The notes: generated from the letters alone by a model not told the origin. A stretch of 64,000 nucleotides of DNA from an uncultured Sterolibacteriaceae bacterium (GCA_937888595.1 CALARK010000025.1:1-64000), one strand, 5' to 3'; positions 49,901 through 59,430 are shown, counted from the first letter of the stretch. Made by a program: numbers and translations.

Positions 49901-50856
49901 AGATGGCTCAGCGCCAGTTCGGGCAGATCGGGCCGCAATTTCATCACCACGTCGGCGAGCTGCAGTTCGGCGGTGAGGCCGGTGAAACTGCGATCGGCGA
50001 CCGTCAGCCACAGCCGCACGTCGCCCCGGCCGCTCGACCATTCCAGCGGCAGGTCGAGCCAGGCCTGCCATGCAGCCAGGTCGGCCGCACGCAGGTCGGC
50101 ATAGAGGTCGCCTTCCCAGTCGCCGGGATCGGCGATATCGCTGCCGACCAGGTTGCCGCGCAGGTCCAGGCGAGCCGCGGCGGCGGCGGGCGGCTCGGCG
50201 CTGAAGCCGAAACTGTGGTGGCGGCCGAAATTCCTCAGCTCGAAGTTCAGCCGCGCGAGGCTGAACGGCGGCGCACCGCGCAGTTCGTCGTGCCAGGCGA
50301 CCGTCGCATCGCGCACGACGATGCGGCCCTGCCCGAGCAGCCAGTCCGCGAAACCGCCGTCGCCGGAGCCGGCGAGCGGCAGGCCGGCGATGAAGATCGT
50401 GCCGGCGGCATCGCGGCGGATGTCGAGCTGCGGCGCGACGATTTCGAGGCGATGCAGGCGCAGGCCGAACACGAGCAGCGACGACCAGCCGATCTCGGCC
50501 TCGACATGCTCGAGGCGCAGGGCCGGGCGCCCCTCCCGGTCGTGGATCTGCAGGCCCTGCAACGCCAGGCGGGGATGCAGGCCGGGCCATTCGGCCGACA
50601 GGCCGGACAGGGTGACCGGCAGGCCGATCGCATCCGTCAGCCGGGCTTCCACCAGCGCCTGCTGGCCGGCGAGCTGCGGCATCAGGAAATATCGGCCACC
50701 GAGAATCAGGGCCCCGGCGGCGAAGTAGAGGAGCAACGCCAGTCGCCCCGACCAGACGAGCGCGCGACGGGCAAATCCTGAGGGGGGAAAGGAAGGCGCG
50801 GGCAAGGGGGAGGGGGCTAGAATGCGGCGGTATTTGTGGCGGCCATGCATGATCAT
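46957..50856 (-). CDS. yhdP: YhdP-family AsmA-like envelope protein
   Basis: About 1299 residues: one N-terminal membrane anchor (~30-55) and a very long periplasmic beta-rich region, typical of YhdP/TamB-like lipid-transport bridge proteins between inner and outer membranes. Segments such as RLEIVAPQLDIRRDAAGTI near the start and a C-terminal DUF3971/AsmA-like stretch (TLDFRDIFSEGFAFDSIVG, MTETQDLKVRVQPSVGD) match. The open frame begins at TTG 50877; ATG 50856 or 50850 is more likely though no RBS is clear. Divergent from glnE with ~30 bp between. Confidence 0.85.
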   Translation of the reverse strand: MIMHGRHKYRRILAPSPLPAPSFPPSGFARRALVWSGRLALLLYFAAGALILGGRYFLMPQLAGQQALVEARLTDAIGLPVTLSGLSAEWPGLHPRLALQGLQIHDREGRPALRLEHVEAEIGWSSLLVFGLRLHRLEIVAPQLDIRRDAAGTIFIAGLPLAGSGDGGFADWLLGQGRIVVRDATVAWHDELRGAPPFSLARLNFELRNFGRHHSFGFSAEPPAAAAARLDLRGNLVGSDIADPGDWEGDLYADLRAADLAAWQAWLDLPLEWSSGRGDVRLWLTVADRSFTGLTAELQLADVVMKLRPDLPELALSHLAGRLDGRREGDGYTAASRRLTLATADGIVLPPTDARLRLVPAGRKAGGEFAANTLDIGALAALAGHLPLPGQAHARLQEFKPHGQLSDLDLSWEGPAAAPTHWQAKLRFDGLAFAAHQELPGFAGLSGRLEGDAHSGDIRLDSRDLRVELPAVFPEPVLAFAQFEADAGWTAREGGLDLRLARSAFRNVDAQGEAAGTYRYTGQGPGEIDLSAKLTNAAGKAVWRYMPLVVNQDARDWLRASIVGGISESTTLRLKGPLAQFPFRDGKGGIFQVKGTIRGATLDYAPGWPRITGIDGELLFEGVHMTIRGRRANIMGVALSDVAAEILDLEAAEEMLLVSGRASGETRRFLDFIEASPVGERIDHFTQPMSAEGRGELSLRLAMPLRRIAETDVQGSYRFADNRIRVLPELLPLTAAQGEFSFTSDRLQARGLRAQLLGAPVSIDVANLAGGAVRVEAKGTLPAAALRQQPELAQLSGSRVFDHLSGEAPWRATVTVKKPAAEVLVEAGFDAISSSLPEPLNKSSGTPLPLRVAGRIEAQANRWTAELGTLASVQLQQDGPGWRGRVALGEAARQPAAALPERGLSLAIAGASLDVDRWRSLLAPAPADNGSTSDAPGADLPLAGVKLRSDVLRVQQRDFHDVRIDATQSGGRWRIALDSREARGQLDWTPAGAGRIAGRFATLALPAAQRSPEAAGEAPDTSQELPAVDLVIDDFRLGEMALGAVRVAAENRAGSWQAKLDVKNEAARLEGTGKWRPSRTAPETALDFRLQVDDAEKLLDRAGLPDAVRRGSGSVEGSLSWAGTPFGFDLPSLSGQMKADIGKGQFKKLEPGVGRLLGVLSLQSLPRRITLDFRDIFSEGFAFDSIVGTAGIARGIMRTDRLDIRGQAAKILLSGQVNLMTETQDLKVRVQPSVGDTIATGTMLANPVAGAVVWLAQKALDDPFGQAFAYEYAVTGPWSDPQVEKINRNVDTDRKAAAP

Positions 50857-50887
50857 GGCCGATGAATGGTCCGGCAAATTCTAATCC

Positions 50888-53548
50888 ATGACTTCCCCGC
50901 TCTCCCCCGTCGATCACTCGCGTTATCTGGCCCGTCTGCTGCAGGCACGCCCGGGACTCGCCTGTGAAATGGACACCGGCACGACGCCCCTGTCCGCACC
51001 GCTGATCCAGGCCTGGCTGTCCGAAGCGCCGCTGACGGAGGACAACCTGAAGCCGGCACTGCGCCGCCTCAAGCAGCGCGCCATGGCGCGCATCGCGGGC
51101 CGCGACCTGTCCGGGCAGGCGGATCTCGCCGAAGTCGTCGAGAGCATGACGCTGCTGGCCGATGCCGTGGTCGCCGCGGCCCTCGCGGTCACGGAAACCG
51201 CCCTCGTCGCGCGCTACGGCACGCCGCGCAACGCGGCCGGCGAGCGCATCGAACTGATCGTCATCGGCATGGGCAAGCTCGGCGGGCGCGAGCTGAACGT
51301 CTCGTCCGACATCGACCTGATCTTCGTCTACCCCGAGGACGGCGATACCGACGGCCCGCGCAGCATTTCGAACTTCGAGTTCTTCGGCCGCCTCGGCAAG
51401 GCGCTCAACAACGCCATCGCCGACATCACCGAGGACGGCCAGGTGTTCCGCGTCGACCTGCGGCTGCGGCCGAACGGCGACTCGGGCCCGCTGGTGTGCA
51501 GCTTCGCCATGCTGGAAACCTATTTCGTCGCGCAGGGCCGCGAGTGGGAGCGCTACGCCTGGATCAAGGCCCGGCCGCTCACCGGGAATCGCTGGGATGA
51601 GCTGGAGGCCATCCGCCGCCCCTTCGTCTTCCGCAAGTACCTCGACTTCGGCACCATCAACGCCATGCGCGACCTGCACGCCCAGATCCGCCGCGAAGTG
51701 GCGAAGAAGGACATGGCGAACAACGTCAAGCTCGGTCCCGGCGGCATCCGCGAGATCGAGTTCATCGCCCAGGTATTTCAACTCATTCGCGGCGGCCGCG
51801 ACGTCGCGCTGCAGATCAAGCCGACGCTCGAGGTGCTGAAGCTGCTCGTCGACCGGGGCCAGCTCGAGCTCGACGCCGTCGTCGAGCTTTCCGCCGCCTA
51901 CCGCTTCCTGCGCCGGCTCGAGCATCGCCTGCAGTACCTCGACGACGCGCAGACCCACAGGCTGCCGGACAACCCGGAGGACCAGCAGCGCGTGGCGCTG
52001 TCGATGGGTTTCGCCAACTACGAGGCGCTGCTGATGGAACTGGACGACCATCGCCAGACCGTGGCGCGCCATTTCGAGGGCATCTTCGCCGACCCGAACG
52101 AGGCCGGGCACGAGCTCGACGGCGTCTGGAACGGCGACGGGACCCACAGCGAGGAACTGGCAAAAATCGGCTTCGGCGAGACGGCGGCCCTGTGCGACCG
52201 GCTCGCCGCGATCCGCGCCGGGAGCCGCTACCAGTCGATGAGCGAACAGGCCAAGGGTCGCTTCGACGCGCTCGTGCCGCGTGCCATCCAGGCTGCCGCG
52301 GCGTCGGGAAACCCCGACGCGACGCTGTCGCGCATGCTCGACCTGCTCGAGGCGATCGGCCGGCGTTCGGCCTACCTCGCCCTGCTGCTGCAATACCCGC
52401 ACGCGCTCGAACAGGTCGCCCGCATCGCCGGCGCCTCGTCGTGGGCGGCCGACTACCTGCTCAAGCATCCGGTGCTGCTCGACGAGCTGCTCGATGCGCG
52501 GCTGCTGCAGATGGCGCCGGACTGGCCGGGCTTCCGCCAGCAGCTGGAGGAGCAGACGGATGCGCTCGAGCCCGATACCGAAGCGCAGATGGACGCCCTG
52601 CGGGAAGCCCATCACGCCCAGATCTTCCGCCTCGTCAGCCAGGACATCGCCGGGCTGCTCACCGTCGAGAAGCTCTCCGACCACCTGTCCGAACTGGCCG
52701 ACATCCTCGTCGGGCGCACCATCACGCTGGCCTGGCGCAAGCTGCTGACGAAGCATCGCCCCGACGACATGGGGCCGGCCTTTGCCGTCATCGGCTACGG
52801 GAAGCTCGGCGGCAAGGAGCTCGGTTACGCGTCCGACCTCGACCTCGTCTACCTGTTCGACGACCCGGCGCCGGAAGCGGGGCATGTCTATGCCAAGCTC
52901 GGCACGCGGCTCAATACCTGGCTGTCGTCGCGGACCGCCGCCGGCATCCTGTTCGAGACCGACCTGCGCCTGCGCCCCAACGGCGATGCCGGCCTCGTGG
53001 TCTCATCGCTCGAGGCCTTCCGCAAGTACCAGCTCGAGAATGCCTGGGTGTGGGAGCACCAGGCCCTGACGCGGGCGCGCTTCATCGCCGGCGACCCGGC
53101 CATCGGCGAGATTTTCGAGCAGATCCGCGTCGAGATCCTCTGCCAGCGCCGGGACCGCGACAAGCTGCGCGAGGAAGTGCTGGCGATGCGGCGGAAGATG
53201 TCCGACAACCTGTCTTCCCGCGGCAACGACGAAATCTTCGACCTGAAGCAGGATTTCGGCGGCCTCGTCGATGTCGAGTTCGCGGTGCAGTACCTGATCC
53301 TCGCCCACGCCTGCGACCACCCGCGGCTCACCGGCAACCTCGGCAACATCGCGCTGCTGCGCATCGCCGCCGAATGCGGGCTGATCCCGGCCGACCTGGC
53401 CGTGACGGTCGGCGATGCCTACCGCGAATACCGCCGCCTGCAGCATCTGCGTCGGCTGAACAACCTCGACAGCCGCGTCGACGCCGCAACGCACCAGGCG
53501 CGCATCGCCGCGGTGCGCGCCCTCTGGAAACACGTCTTTGGAGAATGA
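50888..53548 (+). CDS. glnE: Bifunctional glutamine synthetase adenylyltransferase/deadenylase
   Basis: An 886-residue enzyme that adenylylates and deadenylylates glutamine synthetase under PII control. Both nucleotidyltransferase domains carry the active motif: GMGKLGGRELNVSSDIDLIF in the N-terminal (deadenylylase) half and GYGKLGGKELGYASDLDLVY in the C-terminal (adenylylase) half. Regulatory helical linker lies between. Length is slightly below E. coli (946). The argJ ATG begins 1 bp after its TGA. Confidence 0.95.
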   Translation: MTSPLSPVDHSRYLARLLQARPGLACEMDTGTTPLSAPLIQAWLSEAPLTEDNLKPALRRLKQRAMARIAGRDLSGQADLAEVVESMTLLADAVVAAALAVTETALVARYGTPRNAAGERIELIVIGMGKLGGRELNVSSDIDLIFVYPEDGDTDGPRSISNFEFFGRLGKALNNAIADITEDGQVFRVDLRLRPNGDSGPLVCSFAMLETYFVAQGREWERYAWIKARPLTGNRWDELEAIRRPFVFRKYLDFGTINAMRDLHAQIRREVAKKDMANNVKLGPGGIREIEFIAQVFQLIRGGRDVALQIKPTLEVLKLLVDRGQLELDAVVELSAAYRFLRRLEHRLQYLDDAQTHRLPDNPEDQQRVALSMGFANYEALLMELDDHRQTVARHFEGIFADPNEAGHELDGVWNGDGTHSEELAKIGFGETAALCDRLAAIRAGSRYQSMSEQAKGRFDALVPRAIQAAAASGNPDATLSRMLDLLEAIGRRSAYLALLLQYPHALEQVARIAGASSWAADYLLKHPVLLDELLDARLLQMAPDWPGFRQQLEEQTDALEPDTEAQMDALREAHHAQIFRLVSQDIAGLLTVEKLSDHLSELADILVGRTITLAWRKLLTKHRPDDMGPAFAVIGYGKLGGKELGYASDLDLVYLFDDPAPEAGHVYAKLGTRLNTWLSSRTAAGILFETDLRLRPNGDAGLVVSSLEAFRKYQLENAWVWEHQALTRARFIAGDPAIGEIFEQIRVEILCQRRDRDKLREEVLAMRRKMSDNLSSRGNDEIFDLKQDFGGLVDVEFAVQYLILAHACDHPRLTGNLGNIALLRIAAECGLIPADLAVTVGDAYREYRRLQHLRRLNNLDSRVDAATHQARIAAVRALWKHVFGE

Positions 53549-53549
53549 C

Positions 53550-54788
53550 ATGCCGGTGAACTACTCGACACCTACTCCCGATCAACTCCACCCCGTCGCG
53601 GGCGTCCGGCTCGGTACGGCGGAAGCCGGCATCCGCAAGGCCAACCGCCGCGACCTGACCGTGATCGAACTCGCCCCCGGCAGCCGCGTCGCCGGCGTAT
53701 TCACAAAGAACCGCTTTTGCGCTGCCCCGGTGCATGTCTGCCGCGCGCACCTGAAGAACGAAGGCATTCGCGCCCTGGTCATCAACACCGGCATCGCCAA
53801 TGCCGGCACCGGCGAACCCGGCATGGAAACCGCCCGCCAGAGTTGCGCCGCACTGGCCAAGCTGATGGACCTGCGTGCCGACCAGGTGCTGCCCTTCTCC
53901 ACCGGCGTGATCCTCGAACCGCTGCCGGTCGAGCGCCTCAAGGCCGGCCTGCCCGCCGCGCTGTCGGCACTGAAGGCGGATGGCTGGCACGACGCCGCCC
54001 ACGCGATCATGACCACCGACACCGTCGCGAAGGCGGCCAGCAGAAAAGTCGGCGCCGGCAGTACGGCAGCCACCATCACCGGCATCGCCAAGGGCGCCGG
54101 CATGATCCGCCCGAACATGGCCACCATGCTCGGCTTCATGGCCACCGACGCCGCCGTCAGCCAGCCGATGCTCGAACGCCTCGTCAAGGAAGCCGCCGAC
54201 GAGTCCTTCAACTGCATCACCGTCGACGGCGACACCTCGACCAACGACTCTTTCGTGCTGATCGCCACCGGCCAGGGCACGGCGAAATTCGAGAGCGTGG
54301 ACGCGCCGGGCTGGGCCGAGTTCAAGCAGGCCGTCATCGCGGTGGCGCGCGAACTGGCGCAGGCGATCGTCCGCGACGGCGAGGGCGCGACCAAGTACAT
54401 CGAGATCGCCGTCGAGGGCGGCCGCACCGTCAGCGAGTGCAAGGCGGCCGGCTACGCCATCGCGCATTCGCCGCTGGTCAAGACCGCCATGTTCGCCTCC
54501 GACCCCAACCTCGGCCGCATCCTCGCCGCCATCGGCTACGCCTGGAACCTCGACCCGGCACTCGCCGACCTCGACGACACGAAGGTGAAGGTGTGGCTCG
54601 GCGAAACCCTGGTCGCCGAGCACGGCGGTCGTGCGGTCAGCTACAAGGAAGAGGACGGTGCCGCCGCGATGAAGCCGGCCGAGATCCGCATCCGCGTCGA
54701 CCTCGGCCGCGGCAACCAGCAGGCCAGGGTCTGGACCTGCGACTTCAGCTACGACTACGTGAAGATCAACGCCGACTACCGCAGCTAG
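53550..54788 (+). CDS. argJ: Bifunctional ornithine acetyltransferase / NAGS
   Basis: A 412-residue arginine-biosynthesis enzyme that recycles acetyl groups between acetylornithine and glutamate. The autocleavage site with Thr nucleophile is visible (KGAGMIRPNMATMLGF), and VDGDTSTND and EGGRTVSECK follow. GGAG lies 6 bases before ATG 53550. An R23 copy is read in frame as KVGAGSTA (~residues 167-174); by family memory the segment is normal length, so it appears to replace, not add to, the usual residues. Overlaps the convergent kinase gene end by 4 bp. Confidence 0.93.
   Translation: MPVNYSTPTPDQLHPVAGVRLGTAEAGIRKANRRDLTVIELAPGSRVAGVFTKNRFCAAPVHVCRAHLKNEGIRALVINTGIANAGTGEPGMETARQSCAALAKLMDLRADQVLPFSTGVILEPLPVERLKAGLPAALSALKADGWHDAAHAIMTTDTVAKAASRKVGAGSTAATITGIAKGAGMIRPNMATMLGFMATDAAVSQPMLERLVKEAADESFNCITVDGDTSTNDSFVLIATGQGTAKFESVDAPGWAEFKQAVIAVARELAQAIVRDGEGATKYIEIAVEGGRTVSECKAAGYAIAHSPLVKTAMFASDPNLGRILAAIGYAWNLDPALADLDDTKVKVWLGETLVAEHGGRAVSYKEEDGAAAMKPAEIRIRVDLGRGNQQARVWTCDFSYDYVKINADYRS
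54045..54067 (+). repeat. R23 dispersed repeat, copy 17 (inside argJ)
   Basis: Core has two mismatches, read in the sense direction as KVGAGSTA within a variable loop of ArgJ, about 14 residues before the conserved KGAGMI motif. Confidence 0.75.
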
Positions 54789-57700
54789 CGGCCACCCGGG
54801 CCAATAGTCGGCGCCGGCGGGACGGTGCTCCTGTCCAGCCAGCGCAGCAGGATCTCGAACAGGGTGTCCGGATCGACCGGCTTGGCGATGAAGTCGTCCA
54901 TGCCGGCGGCGATGCAGCGCGTGCGGTCGTCGGCGAAGGCGTTCGCGGTCAACGCGATGATCGGCACGCCCTCGACGCTGGGCAGGCGGCGGATCCGGCG
55001 CGTCGCCTCGAGTCCGTCCATGTCGGGCATCTGCATGTCCATGAGGATCAGGTCGTAGGCGTGGCGCACCGCCATGTCGACCGCCTGCTGGCCGTCTTCC
55101 GCCAGGTCCACCACGAGACCGACGTCGCAGAGCAGTGACAGCGCCACTTCGCGATTGACGATTTCGTCCTCCGCCAGCAGGACCCGCCGTCCCTGATGCC
55201 GGTCGAGCAGCTCGGCCTCGGCCGCCACCGGCGAACATCTGCCGGCCACGGCCGTTTCAATCCCTTCCTGCCTGCGCAGGCGGGCGGTGAACCAGAAGGT
55301 GCTGCCCTGTCCGGGCACGCTGCTCACGCCGGCGCTGCCGCCCATCACCTCGGCGATCTTGCGGGTGATGGCGAGGCCGAGGCCGGTGCCGCCGTACTTG
55401 CGGGTGATCGAGTTGTCGGCCTGCTCGAAGGCCGCGAACAGTTTGGTCACGGTTTCGGGCGGGATGCCGATGCCGGTATCCTGGACCTCGAAGCGGATGA
55501 CCGCCGCCGCCCCGTCCTCGTGCTCGACGCGCGACCGCAGCGTCACCGTGCCCGTTTCGGTGAACTTGACGGCGTTGGTGGCGTAGTTCAGCAGCGCCTG
55601 CTGCAGCCGTGTCGGATCGCCCAGCAGGCGGCCCGACGGATATTCGCTATCGATGACGAGGCCCAGGCCCTTGGCGCGGATGCGATCCTGCAGCATGCTG
55701 GACACGTTGCCGAGCAGGGCATCGATCCGCACCGCCGTTTCCTCGAGGGCGAACTTGCCGGCCTCGATCTTCGACAGGTCGAGGATGGCGTTGATGATCT
55801 CGAGCAAATGCTGGCCGGCGACCTCGATCTTGTCGAGCCGGTCGGCCTGCTGCATGGTCACGCCGCCACGGCGCAGCAGATGCACCATGCCGGTGATGGC
55901 ATTCAGCGGCGTGCGGATTTCGTGGCTCATGTTGGCGAGGAAGGCGCTCTTGGCCACGTTCGCCGTTTCGGCCGCCTCCTTCGCCTCGATCAGCGCGGCA
56001 TTGGCTTCCTGCAGGTCCCGCGTGCGCATCTCGACCAGTTCCTCGAGGTGGTGGCGATGCCGCTCCAGTTCGGCTTCCGCCTGCTTGCGGTCGGTGATGT
56101 CCATGTGGATGCCGATCATCCGGACGGGCTTGCCTTCGGCATCGCGCTCGACGATGCGGCCGACCGAGTCGATCCAGACCCAATCGCCCATGCGCGAGCG
56201 CCGCCGATACGACATTTCATGCGTCCGGTCGGAGGCGAGCGCGCTGCGGAAGATCCCCATCAGCGCGAGCCGGTCGTCCGGATGAACCTGGGCCAGCCAG
56301 TTCTCGAAATTCGTCTCGAACTCGCCCGGTGCATAGCCGAGCAGCTTCGCGTATTCGGGGCTGACGGCGACGGCGCCCGTCGGGATGTCCAGGTCGAACC
56401 AGCCCTGGTGGGCAATCTCGAGGGCAAGGTGCAGGCGTTCCGCATTGGCCTGCAGCAATGCCTCGGCTGACTTGCGCTCGCTGATGTCCTGCAGGGTCCC
56501 CATCATGTAGTCGATGCGGCCCTGCCCGTCGTAATGCGGGGAACCGCGCAGCTGGGTCCACTTCAGCTTGCCGGACTGCGCCCCCCGCACCTCCACCTCG
56601 ATGCCGAAGGACTCGCCCGTCTCCAGGCTGCGCGTGAGATTCTCGACGACCCGCCGGCGCGACTCCGGCGTGTAGAAGTCGAGGCCCGTCTCCAGGTCCG
56701 GCTGATAGTCCGTCGGCATTTCCACGATACGGTAGACGCCCTCGGTCCACATCACGGTGTTGCGTACCGGATCGGCGCGCCAGCCGCCCAGCTGGCCGAC
56801 CTGCTGGCTCTGCCGCAGGAAGAATTCGCTTTCGCGCAACTGCTCCTCGGCCTGCCGCTGGGCGGTGACGTCGCGACTGACGCCGAACAGCGCCGGCTGG
56901 CCGTTCCACTGGCCATGCACGACCCGCGTCTCGACCTGGATCAGGCGCCCGTCGACGCATTGCAGCGGCACCGGGCAGTAGTCGGCATCGCCGGCGAGCA
57001 TCGCACCGACGATGGCCATCGCCTCGTCGCGGCGCGCCTCGGGATGGACCGAGAGCACGCTCTGGCCGACCAGGTCCGCCTCGGCATAACCGAGCCGTTC
57101 GCTGACGATGCGGTTGACGTTCAGGATGTTGCCGCCGCCATCCAGCACGAACAGGAAATCGTCGATGGTGTCGAAAAAGGCCCGCAGATTCCCTTCGCGC
57201 TCCTGCAGCCGGCGCTCGGCCTGCTTGCGCGCCGAGATGTCGCGGGTGACGGTGATGACGACGTTCTCGCTGCCGATGGATGCACCGGAGGCACTGACCT
57301 CGGCATCGTAGTAGGTGCCGTCGCGGCGCCGGTGACGCGTCTCGAAGGTCGTGCGCGTGTGGGGCAGGTCGGCGAAGCCCTTGCGGATCTCCGCCTCGGA
57401 CAGATTGACCTCGAAATCCCAGGTATGCAGGCGCAGCGCCTCCTCCTGCGTGTAGCCGAGCATCTCGGCGAAGCGCCGGTTGGCCTCGATGACGCGGTGC
57501 TCCTGATCGAAGATGGCGATGCCGTCCGAGGAATTCTCGACCAGCACGCGCAGCCGTTCCGCATCGCTCTCGCGGGCGATCCGGGCCGCCTTCTCTCCGG
57601 TGATGTCGCGCCAGATGGCGACCAGATAGTCGCGCTCGCGCAAGCGCATGTGGCGTACCAGAATCTGCACATCGATGATGCTGCCGTCCTTGCGGCGATG

Positions 57701-58423
57701 GCGGTTTTCGAAGCTGGCGCTGCTCGCCAGCCGCAGCTGCTCGACCGCAGCCCGCAGGGCGGCCTCGTCATGATCGGCCTGGATGCCGGCGAGCGGCATG
57801 CCCAGCAGCTCCTCGCGCGTATAGCCGAGCATCCGGCAGCCCGCCGCGTTCACCTCGACGAACGTCAGTGTTTCGATGTCGACCATATCGATGCCGATCT
57901 CGACATGATTGACGATGGCGCGATACAGCTCCTCCCTTTCGCGCAGCGCCTTGCTTGTCTCCGCCTGCGCGTCGAGTGCCGCCTGCAGTTGCGCCTGCAG
58001 CCGCCCGTTTTCCTCTTCCTGCAGCTTGCGGCACGTGATATCGACGTCGACGCAGGCGACGCAGGGGCCGGAACACTCCCCGCCCGGAACGACGAACATG
58101 CTGGCCTCGACCCAGCGCGGCTCGCCCGCACGATTGCGGGTCAGGTACTCGTGCGGCCCGACCGTGCCGCCGCTGCGGATGATCGCGTGGATCTCCCGAA
58201 GGAAAGCGCTCGCCCCGTCGGTCGTGAGAATCGCCAGCTGGTCGAGCGTCCTGCCCTGCGCGTCGGCAGATTCCCAGCCGTAAAGCGCTTCGGAGGCCCG
58301 ATTCCAGTAGCGCACGCAACCCGATGCGTCATACCACTGCACCGCGACATTCGGTGCATGTTCGAGGGTGGCACGCAGTCCCGCTTCCGCTTCCATAAGA
58401 CCCATCGCTTCCGTTTCGTTCAT
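54785..58423 (-). CDS. Hybrid histidine kinase with six PAS domains
   Basis: About 1212 residues from ATG 58423 (alternatives 58471 and 58531). No membrane segments, so a cytoplasmic sensor. Six PAS/PAC units can be counted by repeated openings (for example NVAVQWYDASGCVRYWN, EIGIDMVDIETLTFVEVN, DGIAIFDQEHRVIEAN, DDFLFVLDGGGNILNVN). Then HisKA with H834 (NMSHEIRTPLNAITG), HATPase (DTGIGIP, GGTGLGLAIT), and one receiver with D1129 (LMDMQMPDMDG). R23 copy 18 forms the last residues (TVPPAPTI). No Hpt or output domain is present. Ligands of the PAS domains unknown. Confidence 0.88.
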   Translation of the reverse strand: MNETEAMGLMEAEAGLRATLEHAPNVAVQWYDASGCVRYWNRASEALYGWESADAQGRTLDQLAILTTDGASAFLREIHAIIRSGGTVGPHEYLTRNRAGEPRWVEASMFVVPGGECSGPCVACVDVDITCRKLQEEENGRLQAQLQAALDAQAETSKALREREELYRAIVNHVEIGIDMVDIETLTFVEVNAAGCRMLGYTREELLGMPLAGIQADHDEAALRAAVEQLRLASSASFENRHRRKDGSIIDVQILVRHMRLRERDYLVAIWRDITGEKAARIARESDAERLRVLVENSSDGIAIFDQEHRVIEANRRFAEMLGYTQEEALRLHTWDFEVNLSEAEIRKGFADLPHTRTTFETRHRRRDGTYYDAEVSASGASIGSENVVITVTRDISARKQAERRLQEREGNLRAFFDTIDDFLFVLDGGGNILNVNRIVSERLGYAEADLVGQSVLSVHPEARRDEAMAIVGAMLAGDADYCPVPLQCVDGRLIQVETRVVHGQWNGQPALFGVSRDVTAQRQAEEQLRESEFFLRQSQQVGQLGGWRADPVRNTVMWTEGVYRIVEMPTDYQPDLETGLDFYTPESRRRVVENLTRSLETGESFGIEVEVRGAQSGKLKWTQLRGSPHYDGQGRIDYMMGTLQDISERKSAEALLQANAERLHLALEIAHQGWFDLDIPTGAVAVSPEYAKLLGYAPGEFETNFENWLAQVHPDDRLALMGIFRSALASDRTHEMSYRRRSRMGDWVWIDSVGRIVERDAEGKPVRMIGIHMDITDRKQAEAELERHRHHLEELVEMRTRDLQEANAALIEAKEAAETANVAKSAFLANMSHEIRTPLNAITGMVHLLRRGGVTMQQADRLDKIEVAGQHLLEIINAILDLSKIEAGKFALEETAVRIDALLGNVSSMLQDRIRAKGLGLVIDSEYPSGRLLGDPTRLQQALLNYATNAVKFTETGTVTLRSRVEHEDGAAAVIRFEVQDTGIGIPPETVTKLFAAFEQADNSITRKYGGTGLGLAITRKIAEVMGGSAGVSSVPGQGSTFWFTARLRRQEGIETAVAGRCSPVAAEAELLDRHQGRRVLLAEDEIVNREVALSLLCDVGLVVDLAEDGQQAVDMAVRHAYDLILMDMQMPDMDGLEATRRIRRLPSVEGVPIIALTANAFADDRTRCIAAGMDDFIAKPVDPDTLFEILLRWLDRSTVPPAPTIGPGGR
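54804..54826 (+). repeat. R23 dispersed repeat, copy 18 (kinase C-terminus)
   Basis: Core is identical to consensus. Read on the coding strand it encodes TVPPAPTI in the last ~15 residues of the PAS kinase, so it supplied a new C-terminal tail. Confidence 0.88.
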
Positions 58424-58524
58424 CCGGGAGGCCCGGAGCCGCGTCTGTGCCGGCACATACGGATGAATCATACCGAAGCGATAGATAATCGGCCCTGTTC
58501 CTGCTCCATTTCGGTTCCTGAACC

Positions 58525-59193
58525 ATGACATTTCGTCCGGATCTGCTCGGTCTCGCGTTCGGCTGGCTCGCCTATGCCGCGCTGCACTCGGTGCTCGCCG
58601 CGCTCGCGATCAAGCACCGCATCACGCGCCATCTGCCCGGCCTCGCCCCGTATTACCGGCTCGCCTACAACGGGATCGCCACAATCCTGCTGCTGCCACT
58701 GCTCTGGGCGACCTGGGCCCTGCCGGGCGAGTGGCTGTGGCGCTGGACCGGAGGCTGGGCCTGGCTGGCGAACGGACTGGCGCTCGCCGCCCTCGCCGGC
58801 TTCCTGTTCTCGAGCGGCAGCTACGACATGGGCGAATTCCTCGGCCTGACGCCACTGCGGCAAAAGCGCCGCGATGCCGCCGAGCATGACGGCTTCCGCC
58901 TCTCGCCGCTGCATCGCCATGTGCGGCATCCCTGGTATTTCCTCGGCCTCGTGCTGGTCTGGACGCGCGACATGAACGGCCCCCTGCTGGTGTCAGCGCT
59001 GGCGATCACGCTCTACTTCGTCATCGGATCGCGACTGGAGGAGCGCAAGCTCGAAGCGCACTTCGGCACGGCCTATCGTGAGTATCGCGAACGGGTGCCC
59101 GGGCTGGTGCCGCTGCCAAGGAAATCCCTCCCGGCAGACCAGGCGGAAGACCTCGTGCAACGCTCGAAAGAAGCCATGGATCGCGGTACTTAG
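58525..59193 (+). CDS. Membrane methyltransferase-like protein (ICMT/NnrU family)
   Basis: A 222-residue inner-membrane protein with about 5-6 helices. The sequence RHVRHPWYFLGLVLVW and the late EERKLEAHFGTAYREYRERVPGLVPL match the isoprenylcysteine methyltransferase-like/phospholipid methyltransferase superfamily (PEMT, NnrU, DUF1295 relatives). Such proteins use AdoMet or act as uncharacterised membrane enzymes; substrate not determinable. Divergent from the PAS kinase. Confidence 0.7.
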   Translation: MTFRPDLLGLAFGWLAYAALHSVLAALAIKHRITRHLPGLAPYYRLAYNGIATILLLPLLWATWALPGEWLWRWTGGWAWLANGLALAALAGFLFSSGSYDMGEFLGLTPLRQKRRDAAEHDGFRLSPLHRHVRHPWYFLGLVLVWTRDMNGPLLVSALAITLYFVIGSRLEERKLEAHFGTAYREYRERVPGLVPLPRKSLPADQAEDLVQRSKEAMDRGT

Positions 59194-59238
59194 AGGCAGA
59201 CGACAGACCCGGCCACCTTCGGGGAATAGTCGTACGTG

Positions 59239-59261
59239 AAAGTCGGCGCTGGCGAGACGGC
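59239..59261 (+). repeat. R23 dispersed repeat, copy 19
   Basis: Core has two mismatches. It is the left member of an inverted pair around the large dyad at 59313-59401. Confidence 0.85.
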
Positions 59262-59312
59262 TGGAGTCGGCCATCACCGGCCGGTGGGACTGCAGGAAGC
59301 TACTCCCGCTTC

Positions 59313-59401
59313 GGTTTAGTTTTATTCAACGTCTGTCCACTGGCGCTCCGGCGTCCTGCACCCTCACCGCGTGTAGGGCAGACGTCGAACAAAACTAAAC
59401 C
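59313..59401. repeat. Large inverted repeat (26-bp arms, 37-bp loop)
   Basis: Left arm 59313-59338 begins GGTTTAGTTTT; right arm 59376-59401 is its reverse complement with three differences. The loop is 59339-59375. Arms are AT-rich compared with the window. The structure could fold in RNA or cruciform DNA, act as a bidirectional terminator, or be the termini of a short mobile element. No coding sequence is in it. Confidence 0.85.
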
Positions 59402-59407
59402 CATCCC

Positions 59408-59430
59408 GCCGTCCCGCCCGCGCCGACTTT
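59408..59430 (-). repeat. R23 dispersed repeat, copy 20
   Basis: Core has one mismatch. Right member of the inverted R23 pair around the large dyad, 6 bp beyond the right arm. Confidence 0.87.

Noticed and set aside
47086..50781. 1231-codon open frame antisense to yhdP
   Set aside because: Shadow frame; yhdP carries the recognised membrane anchor and repeats.
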